A DNA stretch of 64,000 nucleotides from a virus. Of this stretch, positions 24,814-33,470 are shown in pieces. The position numbers and the translations under genes were made by a program. The notes beneath the pieces are model-generated. The model was not told the DNA's origin. It saw only the letters and a program-made list of their open reading frames with translations, and did not search any database. Positions within the stretch are counted from its first letter, which is position 1, and each line of letters opens with the position of its first letter. The DNA lies in the IMG/VR virus record IMGVR_UViG_3300042691_018527, positions 1-64,000 of that record, one strand, 5' to 3'.

Positions 24814-25435
24814 CAAAAAAGCATTTAAAGATGATTTAGATGATTTAGAAGAATTATACGATCTTCAAATTGAAGATGAAACAGATGAAACCATAGAAGA
24901 CGATGGTTTTGTTTTACCTGATTCGGAAATAGATTCATTTGAAGAAGATTCAGATGAAATATTAGAAGAAGAAGAAGAAGAAGAAAAAGAAATACAAGAA
25001 CTTCCACCAAAAGTAAAAAAGAAAGCATTAAAAGAAAAATTTTACGTAGAGCCGAAATTGTTTGACGAGGAAATAATGAAATATTATGATAGTGGTGTTA
25101 TGACAAACGAACTAGCTGAGATGGTTAGTAAAATTTCACATAAACTTAGCTATGCAAGTAATTTCATCAATTATTCTTATAGAGAAGAAATGGTTGGTGA
25201 CGGAGTCATACGAATGATGAAGGCGTTGATTTCAAAAAAATATAACAGAACTAAAGGAACTAACCCGTTCTCTTATTTTACAAGAATAGCATTTAATGCT
25301 TTTAGAAATAGAATTAAAAAAGAAAAACACATACACGAAACTCACGAAAAATACAAAGAAGAGCTAATGTTCATGTCTGGTTGTGTAAGCAATTTAAACA
25401 AAAATAAAAACGGAAAGAAAAAAAATAATTACTGA
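24794..25435 (+). CDS. 55: Late-transcription sigma factor (T4 gp55-like)
   Basis: A 213-residue divergent sigma-70-family protein that directs host RNA polymerase to TATAAATA promoters. The core (about 90-190) reads YYDSGVMTNELAEMVSKISH, REEMVGDGVIRMMKAL, FSYFTRIAFNAFRNRIKKEK, matching sigma region 2 of gp55. Residues 10-75 form a very acidic extension with a run of seven Glu, so the protein is longer than T4 gp55 (185). The C-terminus is basic (NKNKNGKKKNNY) rather than the hydrophobic/acidic clamp-binding tail of T4 gp55. Perfect TATAAATA boxes in the window support its role. Confidence 0.9.
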   Translation: MKKKKYSKKAFKDDLDDLEELYDLQIEDETDETIEDDGFVLPDSEIDSFEEDSDEILEEEEEEEKEIQELPPKVKKKALKEKFYVEPKLFDEEIMKYYDSGVMTNELAEMVSKISHKLSYASNFINYSYREEMVGDGVIRMMKALISKKYNRTKGTNPFSYFTRIAFNAFRNRIKKEKHIHETHEKYKEELMFMSGCVSNLNKNKNGKKKNNY

Positions 25436-26469
25436 TGAAAATTAAAAGCAAAAAAATTGGATGTTTTTCCGACATACATCTTGGTCTTGGTCAAGATGGT
25501 GAAATGTGGCATAAAATATCTTTGGATTTTGCTGAATGGGCATCTTCTCTATATAGAGAAAAAGAAATAGATGAAATAATAATACCAGGAGACGTGTTTC
25601 ACAATAGAAGTCAAATTTCAGTAGAAACATTGTCGATTGCAAAAAAGTTTTTTGATTATTTTAAAGATTTTAAAATACTAATTTCAGCTGGTAATCATGA
25701 TTGTTTTTTAAAAAACACAAGCGTTATAAATTCGATATCATTGTTAGATGGTTGGAACAATATAACAGTTGTTGATAAAGATCCACTTGTCATAGAAGCT
25801 AATAATAAAAAAGTATCATTGATACCTTGGGGCGTTGAGATAGACCAAATGCCAAAAGTTGATATTATGTTTGGTCATTTTGAAATTAATTCTTTCCATA
25901 TGAATTCTTACAAAATATGTGAGCATGGAATGTCATATTCAAATCTTTTAAAAAAAGCTAAGACGGTTATATCTGGACATTTTCATAAAAAAGACCATAA
26001 AACATATCAAACTGGACAGATTGTGTATTTAGGAAGTCCATATCAACACAATTTTGGTGATATGCTAGATGATAGAGGGATTTATATATTTGATATAGAA
26101 AATGAATCATTTGAGTTTATAGAAAATACAATATCACCCAAACATTATAAAATATATACTAGCAAATACGATGAAAGTGATGAAAAAACAAACCAAATAA
26201 TAAAAAATAATATAATCAGTTTGGTTGTTGATAAAAAAATAGAACAAGATGAATTTATTAAACTAACATCAAAAATATCAAAACACGTCCCCCTTAACAT
26301 TAGATCTGAATATGAAGAAAGACAAGAAAATCAAGAGGAAGATGTAGAAAAAGAGTATGATTCCGGTAATTTATTAAAAGATATAGACGATTATATTCAG
26401 AATTTAGATATTCAACATAAAAAAGAAGTTGCGGACTATATCAAACAACTATATACTTTATTAACATGA
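25435..26469 (+). CDS. 47: Recombination nuclease subunit gp47 (SbcD/Mre11-like)
   Basis: A 344-residue calcineurin-like phosphoesterase (T4 gp47 is 339) that resects DNA ends with gp46. Metal-binding motifs are in order: SDIHLG (Asp13, His15), GDVFHN (about 52), SAGNHDC (about 91), FGHFE, and SGHFHK (about 182). The start overlaps gene 55 by 1 nt (TGATG) and the end overlaps the first island gene (ATGA). In T4 gene 46 follows directly; here about 15.6 kb of glycan genes come between them. Confidence 0.9.
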   Translation: MKIKSKKIGCFSDIHLGLGQDGEMWHKISLDFAEWASSLYREKEIDEIIIPGDVFHNRSQISVETLSIAKKFFDYFKDFKILISAGNHDCFLKNTSVINSISLLDGWNNITVVDKDPLVIEANNKKVSLIPWGVEIDQMPKVDIMFGHFEINSFHMNSYKICEHGMSYSNLLKKAKTVISGHFHKKDHKTYQTGQIVYLGSPYQHNFGDMLDDRGIYIFDIENESFEFIENTISPKHYKIYTSKYDESDEKTNQIIKNNIISLVVDKKIEQDEFIKLTSKISKHVPLNIRSEYEERQENQEEDVEKEYDSGNLLKDIDDYIQNLDIQHKKEVADYIKQLYTLLT

Positions 26470-27221
26470 CAACACAAGACATTGGAATAGCCATATTAGA
26501 CGTTTATACCGAGGCAGATTTATTAAATTGTTATAATAGCGTATCTGGACTTGAAAACGTTTTAATAGTTTCTAATACAAAAAATAATTTACCTGATTGT
26601 AATTCAAGAAGATATGATAACCAAGTTCCTTTTGCAACACTTAGGAATCATGCATTGTCTCAGTTTAGATTAATGGGTTTAAAACATTTCTTTTTGATAA
26701 ATTCAAACCAAATTATTAAAAATAAAAATGTGTTTTCGGATATTATAAAAACAGCAGAGATATTTGGAACGTGGTGCATAACGGGACCATCTGAAAAATT
26801 ATTGAGTATTGAAGACGATAAAACAAATACATCTTTAACTATATCTGAAAAATTAAATAGCGATTTTATTTACATATTCAATGGTATAGTTTCCAATGTT
26901 GGTTATTTCGATGAAAGATTTTTTAACACAAAAGACTTGGATGTACTTGATTATATTTTAAGAATGAGAGAAAAAGGAGTTTATCCTGTAAAAAACTATC
27001 ATCCAGTTTACACAGAAAACATAGATTCTTCTAATAGTTTGATTCAAAAAATAAACCATAAAGAAATGAATGATGCTGATCAAAGTGTTAATTTATCTTA
27101 TGCATATTTTTTACACAAATATCAATATATGCCATCGCAAAATGACCCAGCGTCAGTATCAAAAGATGAACTTTTAAAAAATTTAGAGGAAATTCAACAA
27201 AAATACGCTAAAAATGAATAA
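26466..27221 (+). CDS. GT-A-like glycosyltransferase-related protein
   Basis: A 251-residue protein, first gene of the glycan island. FATLRNHALSQFRLMGLKHFFLINSNQIIKNKNVF parallels the CRNDAVNFLL and HIFLIEDDMIIKDKNIF region of the next gene, so the fold is GT2-like. In this copy the DD pair is replaced by N-S-N, which may mean loss of activity or a different metal arrangement. VPYFDERFFNTKDLDVLDYILRM-like text near residue 155 is an acceptor-loop feature. It could be a partner or decoy subunit. Confidence 0.6.
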   Translation: MTTQDIGIAILDVYTEADLLNCYNSVSGLENVLIVSNTKNNLPDCNSRRYDNQVPFATLRNHALSQFRLMGLKHFFLINSNQIIKNKNVFSDIIKTAEIFGTWCITGPSEKLLSIEDDKTNTSLTISEKLNSDFIYIFNGIVSNVGYFDERFFNTKDLDVLDYILRMREKGVYPVKNYHPVYTENIDSSNSLIQKINHKEMNDADQSVNLSYAYFLHKYQYMPSQNDPASVSKDELLKNLEEIQQKYAKNE

Positions 27222-28998
27222 CAAAATAGGTCTTGGTTTAATTACATGTGACAGAATTGACTTTTTTACAAAAAGTTTAAATTCTGTTTTAGCATGTTCA
27301 AAGAACATTTCAAATTTTGAATTAGTTGTAATAAATGATGGAAATGAAAAGATAAAAAGATCCGAAAATATTAAAATAATTCAAACTAATGGAAAAACTG
27401 GTGTAGGTAAAGCTAAAAACTTAGCATTAAAATATCTCATGAAAAAAGAGTGTGAGCATATTTTTTTAATGGAAGATGATATCATTATTAAAGATGAAAA
27501 AGTTTTTGATTTATACATAAACACTTCAAAAATAACTGGCATCAAACATTTAAATTATGGGTTACATGGAAATCACAATAGAGATCCACTTGGATCTCCA
27601 GTTGTAAGAAAGACAGTAACATACAAAGACAATGTTACAAAGATAAATCTATACCCAAACATATTAGGTGCATTTAGTTATTATCATATTGATTGTTTAA
27701 ACAAGATTGGTTTGATGGATGAGCAATATTATAATGCAATGGAACACGTCGATCACACATATGTTGCGTTTAAAGCAGGGTTTCACCCACCATTTAGATG
27801 GTTTGCTGATGTATTTGGTTCTGAAAATTATCTAGAAGACATTGTACCAGACCATAAACAGAGTAAAATTCGTAGCGAAGAAAATTTCCAAGAAACTTTT
27901 AAAAAGGGATTAGATATTTTTATAAAAAAACATAATTTTAGTGTAATTGGAAATTACGGACCACCCGAATATCTGTATTCAGAAGAAGAGTGTCTTAAAG
28001 ACTTAAAAAAAATATGGAAGACGCACAATTCAGAAAAAAATAAAGGATATATTCAGACAATTTTAGATAGTTTCTGGACTCCAAAAGCAGATGACATAAA
28101 AAAAAATGAGATTTTGAATAACACAGTTGAAAATATACAAGAAAAAGAACCAGAACCATTACCTGATCCTGAACCTGAAAAAAAAGAAGTAAAGATGATT
28201 AAAAAACAAAAAGTAAAACAAGGGAAGTATGGGAAAATAGGAATAGGAGTAACAACTTATAATTCTGAAGAATATTTCAAAACATTGTTTAATAGTTTAT
28301 ATGATTGTGAATACCAAGAACTTGTAGTTGTTAATGGTGGAGATGAATATAAAGAAAAATATGATTGTGATTGGATACAACACAACTCTAACAACTACCC
28401 ATCTGTGTGCAGAAACGACGCAGTAAATTTTTTATTAAATAGAGGATGTGATCATATCTTCTTAATAGAAGATGATATGATTATTAAAGATAAAAACATA
28501 TTTCAAGAATATATCAAAGCATCTATTAATAGCGGATTAAAATATTTTTCTTTTACTAGTATGTCATGGGAATCTGGCAAACCATTCGAAAGAACACCTA
28601 GACTGACAGTTAATTATAAAAACGGCGTAAGTGTTTCTTTTTATAGAAATATGTGCAATGAGTTTACGTATCACCATAAATCATGTTTTGAAAAAACTGG
28701 ACTATATGATACTCAATTTAGAGATCCATTTGACATAGATATGGCATATAGAGAATCTCAAACCGATTATGCTGCACCATTTTGGTGGTTTGCTGACATA
28801 ACTAATGCTGATCAATACATTCAAAACAACGAAAACGCAAAAAGCAGATTACAGTCAGATAGACCAGATGGATCAAGAGAAGAAAGAATAAAAGAACAAT
28901 GGCAGTTGTTTTATAAAAAACATGGAAAACTAGTACAAGAAATACCAGATACTAACAAAGAAGATGTTGTTAAATTTTTGAAAAAAACGATGAAATGA
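27214..28998 (+). CDS. Tandem two-domain glycosyltransferase (GT2-like)
   Basis: A 594-residue protein made of two related halves. Domain 1 (1-270) has IGLGLITCDRIDFF, VVINDG and HIFLMEDDIIIKD. Domain 2 (345-594) has IGIGVTTYNSEEYF, VVVNGGDE and HIFLIEDDMIIKD. Both keep the EDD metal and nucleotide-sugar site, and both end in a PFRWFADV/PFWWFADI segment. A Glu/Pro/Lys linker (EPEPLPDPEPEKKEV) joins them. This is an internal duplication that may add two sugars in sequence. It overlaps its neighbours by 8 and 4 bp. Confidence 0.8.
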   Translation: MNNKIGLGLITCDRIDFFTKSLNSVLACSKNISNFELVVINDGNEKIKRSENIKIIQTNGKTGVGKAKNLALKYLMKKECEHIFLMEDDIIIKDEKVFDLYINTSKITGIKHLNYGLHGNHNRDPLGSPVVRKTVTYKDNVTKINLYPNILGAFSYYHIDCLNKIGLMDEQYYNAMEHVDHTYVAFKAGFHPPFRWFADVFGSENYLEDIVPDHKQSKIRSEENFQETFKKGLDIFIKKHNFSVIGNYGPPEYLYSEEECLKDLKKIWKTHNSEKNKGYIQTILDSFWTPKADDIKKNEILNNTVENIQEKEPEPLPDPEPEKKEVKMIKKQKVKQGKYGKIGIGVTTYNSEEYFKTLFNSLYDCEYQELVVVNGGDEYKEKYDCDWIQHNSNNYPSVCRNDAVNFLLNRGCDHIFLIEDDMIIKDKNIFQEYIKASINSGLKYFSFTSMSWESGKPFERTPRLTVNYKNGVSVSFYRNMCNEFTYHHKSCFEKTGLYDTQFRDPFDIDMAYRESQTDYAAPFWWFADITNADQYIQNNENAKSRLQSDRPDGSREERIKEQWQLFYKKHGKLVQEIPDTNKEDVVKFLKKTMK

Positions 28999-29768
28999 AA
29001 ATTTCAATAGGAATTAATATACATGGCGCATATAAAAGACAAGATCAATGTATTTTTGTTTTAAAAAAACTAAAACAAAAATATCCAAACATAACGTTAT
29101 ATAACATCACATTTAGTGATGAATTTAATTTTGAGAAAGAGTTCATACATTTACCATTTTTAAATAAAACAGCATCAGACGTTATAACCGATTCAAATTC
29201 CAAAAAACCAATAGCAAATCAATTTTTTGATATTTTATCACGAACAGACTGTGATTATTTTTTATTTTTAAACAGTGACATTCTTTTAACTGAAAAGGCG
29301 CTTAAATTAATAACAAATGATTATGATACATATTGTTTTTCAAGAACCGACGTTGTATCAACTGACAAATTATCAGAAATCGTTCCTTGGCGAATAGAAA
29401 TAGCTGGGTTTGATGCATGGGCAGTTAAAAAAGAATGGTGGTTAAACAATTCAGATCATTTTAGTGATGAATACGTGTACGCAGAACACCTTTGGGATGT
29501 TTTTTTCACATTAACAATGTTTAATAACAGTAAATGCATGTTGGGTAATAAAGAAAATTACATAATACATGAAAAGCATGAATTAAATTGGAATGAAACT
29601 TCACCAGAAGCAACACATAATAGCAATTTATGGACCAAATCTCCATACGGAGAAAGGTGGAGAAAGTTTATATACGAAAATTTAATAAAAAGACAACCCA
29701 TGGGTCAATTTTTAACCCCATTAGACAACGAGACTGAATTAGAACAAACATTTTTAACGGTGAAATGA
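28995..29768 (+). CDS. GT-A-type glycosyltransferase
   Basis: A 257-residue protein coupled to the previous gene by ATGA. A GT-A core is suggested by DYFLFLNSDILLTEKALKLI (Asn-Ser-Asp as DxD-like site, about residue 93) and by IEIAGFDAWAVKKEWW, a typical acceptor-domain Trp region. The C-terminus repeats Trp/His-rich elements. There is no signal peptide or membrane helix, so it is probably cytoplasmic. The donor sugar is unknown. Confidence 0.65.
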   Translation: MKISIGINIHGAYKRQDQCIFVLKKLKQKYPNITLYNITFSDEFNFEKEFIHLPFLNKTASDVITDSNSKKPIANQFFDILSRTDCDYFLFLNSDILLTEKALKLITNDYDTYCFSRTDVVSTDKLSEIVPWRIEIAGFDAWAVKKEWWLNNSDHFSDEYVYAEHLWDVFFTLTMFNNSKCMLGNKENYIIHEKHELNWNETSPEATHNSNLWTKSPYGERWRKFIYENLIKRQPMGQFLTPLDNETELEQTFLTVK

Positions 29769-30421
29769 AAATTAGCGGTTTTTATGAAAAAATATATGTC
29801 GTTCATTGGAAACCTTTAAAAGACAGAAAAGAATATTTAGAAAAAATTTTTAAAGATCTTGGTTTAAACAAGATGGTTGTTTGGGTTGACCAGTATGAAT
29901 CAGAAAAAGACGTTAAAGATATTAAAAATCCATTTAATTTAAATTTAAAATTATTAATGGTTAATATGTCTCATCTTTTTTGTTATAAAGACCAATTAAA
30001 AAACGGATATAAAAATATTTTAATACTCGAAGATGATATTGACTTTGAACATTTAAACGTGATCGCTTATTTAAATCAAGCAGCAGAAGAGTTTCAACAA
30101 TTAGATGGTGATATTGCTTTTCTTAGTACTTGTTGTGGATTGAATGTAAAAAACATAAAACCACCACAGCTATTATATTACAATCCTAATTATATAACAA
30201 GATGTTGTGGTGCATATATTGTTAATAAAAGATGTGTTGAAAAATTAATAGAATGTGTTATAAATTGTCATGCGATAGATAGAATGTTAAACGCTCTTAT
30301 ACCATTAATAAATGTTCGTTGTTTGTGGAGTGGACATCCAATAAAACAAGGTTCAGAAACTGGGAAATATACCAGTGCATTATTGGATATAAGAGACAGT
30401 GACGGTAATTATACGCTATGA
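29765..30421 (+). CDS. Glycosyltransferase family 25-like
   Basis: A 218-residue protein. The GT25 pattern is clear: KIYVVHWKPLKDRKEYLEKIF at residues 9-29 (I-N-L-x-R-x-x-R region in other members), CYKDQLKNGYKNILILEDDIDF (EDD at about residue 93), then FLSTCCGLN and GAYIVNKRCVEKLI. LPS galactosyltransferases of this family use UDP-sugars. The coupling is ATGA at both ends. A second GT25 gene lies at 34514. Confidence 0.8.
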   Translation: MKISGFYEKIYVVHWKPLKDRKEYLEKIFKDLGLNKMVVWVDQYESEKDVKDIKNPFNLNLKLLMVNMSHLFCYKDQLKNGYKNILILEDDIDFEHLNVIAYLNQAAEEFQQLDGDIAFLSTCCGLNVKNIKPPQLLYYNPNYITRCCGAYIVNKRCVEKLIECVINCHAIDRMLNALIPLINVRCLWSGHPIKQGSETGKYTSALLDIRDSDGNYTL

Positions 30422-31110
30422 AATTATATACAGTTTTTACAGAATCACATTATGGGATGTTTAAAGATTATTTTATAAAAACATTTCCATTTGATTCAAA
30501 TTTAGAATTAGTTGTTAAGTTCAAACCACAAGTATGTCCATCTTCAGAGTTTCAAAGCGAAGGATGGAGAGACACGATGATGTATAAAGTACAGTGTTTT
30601 ATTGATGCTGCATATGAAACAAAAGATGGTGAATGTTTTATGTTTTCTGATCCCGACATTCAGTTTTTTAAACCATTCTCACAAGATGTTATTGAACACT
30701 TGGGAGATTATGACGCAGCATTTCAAAATGATTTTGGTGGTGGCGTAAACACTGGATTTTTTATAATGCGATCAACATCTAAGACTAGAGCTTTTTTGAA
30801 AACAGTACAAGGAAATCTTCATATGTTTCCAGAAGAACAAGTGTGTTTTAACCATCTAATACAAAATTTTAACGTATATCCAAAAATAGCTTTCCGTGCA
30901 AAGTTTTTACCAAGAGAATATTGGACTTATGGTGAATTGGCAATACAAAGAAGAACACAAGAAAACCAAGTAGGAACGTGGCAAGGACATGAAGATTTTG
31001 ATTTACCAGAAAATATAGTAATTCATCATTCAAACTGGACTGTTCCGTTTTCAAATAAAATAAAACTTTTAGATGTTGTTAGAAAGAAATACAATGATAG
31101 AAAAATTTAA
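30418..31110 (+). CDS. Nucleotide-sugar transferase (GT-A, DxD)
   Basis: A 230-residue protein with KLYTVFTESHYGMFKDYF at the start and CFMFSDPDIQFFKPF at about residue 76, where D-P-D serves as the DxD site. VNTGFFIMRSTSKT and FPEEQVCFNHLIQ follow; these are typical of the Nucleotid_trans/GT77-like group. ENIVIHHSNWTVPFSNKIKLL near the end supplies the C-terminal His found in many GT-A enzymes. No membrane anchor. Confidence 0.7.
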   Translation: MKLYTVFTESHYGMFKDYFIKTFPFDSNLELVVKFKPQVCPSSEFQSEGWRDTMMYKVQCFIDAAYETKDGECFMFSDPDIQFFKPFSQDVIEHLGDYDAAFQNDFGGGVNTGFFIMRSTSKTRAFLKTVQGNLHMFPEEQVCFNHLIQNFNVYPKIAFRAKFLPREYWTYGELAIQRRTQENQVGTWQGHEDFDLPENIVIHHSNWTVPFSNKIKLLDVVRKKYNDRKI

Positions 31111-31981
31111 AAAATATTTAGTGAAAGCACAATCACCAGCATATCCACCTTACCATACTGGACCTTATTTAGAAGAATATTTTCTATATTATTATTTTAA
31201 AAATATAGAAAAATTTAAAAATGTAAAACATCAATATATACCGGTATTATGGACTGAGTTATATCTACATGTTGCGAGTTTAGTTGATGATTTACAAAAT
31301 GATTTAAATGAATTAGATAAAGACAAGTTTTACTTTACAGTATCTCAACATGATGATGCACCTTTTCAACAACTACCACCAAATACTATTAATTTTTCAG
31401 CTGGTGGAAATCAACCAAACACAACACCAATTCCTTTAATCTGTAGTCCAATTACAGACGTTAAAGAAGTTGAAAAGGACATATTCTGTAGTTTTGTTGG
31501 TAGTATAACAGCACCATTAGAAGGTTGGGGACTAGTTTCACATAATCTTAGAATGAAGATGTTAGAAACGCTTGTTGATAAAAAAGAATATGTATTAAAA
31601 CCAAAATCTTGGACAAATGAAGTTAAAAAAGACCGTCAAGATATGTTCTTGGATTTAACAGCAAGAAGTAAATTTACATTATGTCCTCGTGGATATGGAG
31701 CAACTAGCTTTAGGTTATACGAAGCAATGCAGTTAAAATCAGTGCCAGTTTACATATATTACGAAAAACCACACTTACCTTTTGTTGATAGAATAAACTG
31801 GAATGATATTTGTGTTTTAATTAACATTGATGATATTGGAAAATTAGATGATACATTAAAAAATATTTCAAATGAAAAGTATGCAAATATGGTTAAAACC
31901 ATGCAAGAAACATATCAAAAATACTTTACACTAGAAGGTATGTGTAATGGTATACTGGAAACACTAGAAAATATAAAATGA
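31094..31981 (+). CDS. Exostosin-family-like glycosyltransferase (GT47)
   Basis: About 295 residues from ATG 31094 (MIEKFKKYLVKAQ), which has purine-rich AGAAAGAA upstream; an ATG seven codons earlier (31073) is possible and would lengthen the overlap with the previous gene. The C-terminal part has the GT47 nucleotide-binding signature: SKFTLCPRGYGATSFRLYEAMQLKSVPVYI, then DRINWNDICVLI. The N-terminal half has YIPVLWTELYLH and DIFCSFVGSIT. Exostosin-like enzymes act on polysaccharides in cells, and phage copies are known in marine T4-like phages only as accessory genes, so the role is unknown. Confidence 0.75.
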   Translation: MIEKFKKYLVKAQSPAYPPYHTGPYLEEYFLYYYFKNIEKFKNVKHQYIPVLWTELYLHVASLVDDLQNDLNELDKDKFYFTVSQHDDAPFQQLPPNTINFSAGGNQPNTTPIPLICSPITDVKEVEKDIFCSFVGSITAPLEGWGLVSHNLRMKMLETLVDKKEYVLKPKSWTNEVKKDRQDMFLDLTARSKFTLCPRGYGATSFRLYEAMQLKSVPVYIYYEKPHLPFVDRINWNDICVLINIDDIGKLDDTLKNISNEKYANMVKTMQETYQKYFTLEGMCNGILETLENIK

Positions 31982-32745
31982 AAAAAATATTATTTGTTAT
32001 AGCAAAATACAACGATGGTAGACAAAAAATATTTGATGAAATTATTTCGCCTAGAAATAAACATTACTGTGATAAACATGGATTTAAATATGTTGAAATT
32101 AAAAATGAAACGCAGTTAACTTTGTTCAGAAACAATCCAACTTGGTGGAAATTTACAATAGTTAAAGATTTAATTGATAGTAATAAAGTAACTGACGGTG
32201 ATATTATTGCTCACATAGACGCGGATATGTATTTTGTAAAGGATGATGTTTCAATAGAAACACCAAAGTCATTTTCTTATTCAATTGACAGTGGTAACAC
32301 TCATTGTATGGGGTGGTACAGTTTAAAGATAAACGAATGGACAAAAAATCTTGTAAAAAATATCTTATCCGATGAAAGATTCAATCGTTTAAATGATAAA
32401 GTAACGATACACGATAGATTTAAAACATATTCTAGTTTCTGGCATGACTTTAGAGAACAAGCAAGTTGGTATAGTTTGGCAGGAATAAAAAGACATTCTG
32501 ATAAACCATTTTGGGAATATCCAAATAATGGTTTTTATAGTCAATATGACGAAAATGTTATATACACAATCGATGAACTCAAAGAAAACGTTGAAATATT
32601 TAAAACCAGCTTCAATGTAACAGAATGGGTTGGTGAAAGTTCTTGTGAATTTAACATCAATAACAATGTTAAAAAAGAAGATGTTGTCATAAGACACTTT
32701 GCCGGTGGACAAGACTGGAATAATGTTAGAAATTGGATTCAGTAA
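31978..32745 (+). CDS. GT34-like galactosyl/mannosyl transferase
   Basis: A 255-residue protein. KILFVIAKYNDGRQKIFDEI, then NKHYCDKHGFKYVEI and TWWKFTIVKDLI lead to IIAHIDADMYFVKDDVSIE (D-A-D at about residue 78), the order seen in the GMA12/MNN10 family. VVIRHFAGGQDWNNVRNW at the end supplies the late His. The start is coupled (ATGA). It is the last gene before a possible new promoter. Confidence 0.7.
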   Translation: MKKILFVIAKYNDGRQKIFDEIISPRNKHYCDKHGFKYVEIKNETQLTLFRNNPTWWKFTIVKDLIDSNKVTDGDIIAHIDADMYFVKDDVSIETPKSFSYSIDSGNTHCMGWYSLKINEWTKNLVKNILSDERFNRLNDKVTIHDRFKTYSSFWHDFREQASWYSLAGIKRHSDKPFWEYPNNGFYSQYDENVIYTIDELKENVEIFKTSFNVTEWVGESSCEFNINNNVKKEDVVIRHFAGGQDWNNVRNWIQ

Positions 32746-32749
32746 TGTA

Positions 32750-32777
32750 TTGATTTAAAAAAAAATTATTATACACT
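32750..32777 (+). promoter_or_regulatory. Possible weak sigma70-like promoter inside the island
   Basis: TTGATT (32750-32755), 16-nt spacer, TACACT (32772-32777), 10 nt to ATG 32788. The -10 matches TATAAT at 4 of 6 positions. Support is the geometry shared with better sites. Confidence 0.3.
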
Positions 32778-32787
32778 AATATATATT

Positions 32788-33462
32788 ATGAGCATAAACG
32801 AAATAACAAATTTTTTAAATATTAAAAATTTTAATTTTGCAGAAGGTGGAGTATTTCACGAAGAAGGGCAAGTTGATATATTTTTTAATATATTAAAAAA
32901 CATAAACACAGAAGAACCTAAAATGTTTGAATTGGGTAGTTATGAATCGTTTTATTCTGTTGTTTTTAATAAATTTTTCCAAAATAAAAACGTAACAAAT
33001 GTTTGTTTAGAAATATGTAAGCCATGTTTAGACATAGGTGTTCAAAATTCAACCAATAATGAATGTAAAAACATGAGTTTTGAATATGCTAGTGTTGGCG
33101 AAACAAATTTAGGGATTTATAACGGAACCACACAATTTAAAGATTTAGAAATATCAGATAAAAAACTAACAGTTAAATATCTATTTGATTTCTATAAAAT
33201 AGACGTATTAGATGTATTACACGTAGACGTTCAAGGTTCAGAGGGGTCGGTTTTAGAAGAAATACAAAAAGAAAAATTGAAAATTAATTACTTTTTTATT
33301 AACATACACGATGACAGTATAACAAATAATTTTTACGGTTATAGTGTATATGAAAAATGTAAACAAATATTAGATACTTTTGATGTCGATTATATCTATG
33401 ATAATAGAATTTATGGTGGATATGGTGACGGCTTAATAGTAGCTAAAACTAAAAAAATATAA
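32788..33462 (+). CDS. FkbM-family methyltransferase
   Basis: A 224-residue SAM-dependent methyltransferase-like protein. The motif I region is KMFELGSYESFYSVVFNKFF followed by LEICKPCLDIG; the hallmark DVLHVDVQGSEGSVLEEI (D-V-Q-G-x-E, about residue 155) matches the FkbM signature DVEGxE. Such enzymes often O-methylate sugars in capsule and LPS clusters. The GxGxG site is degenerate (ELGSYES). One of three FkbM-type genes in the island. Confidence 0.75.
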   Translation: MSINEITNFLNIKNFNFAEGGVFHEEGQVDIFFNILKNINTEEPKMFELGSYESFYSVVFNKFFQNKNVTNVCLEICKPCLDIGVQNSTNNECKNMSFEYASVGETNLGIYNGTTQFKDLEISDKKLTVKYLFDFYKIDVLDVLHVDVQGSEGSVLEEIQKEKLKINYFFINIHDDSITNNFYGYSVYEKCKQILDTFDVDYIYDNRIYGGYGDGLIVAKTKKI

Positions 33463-33470
33463 AACACACA

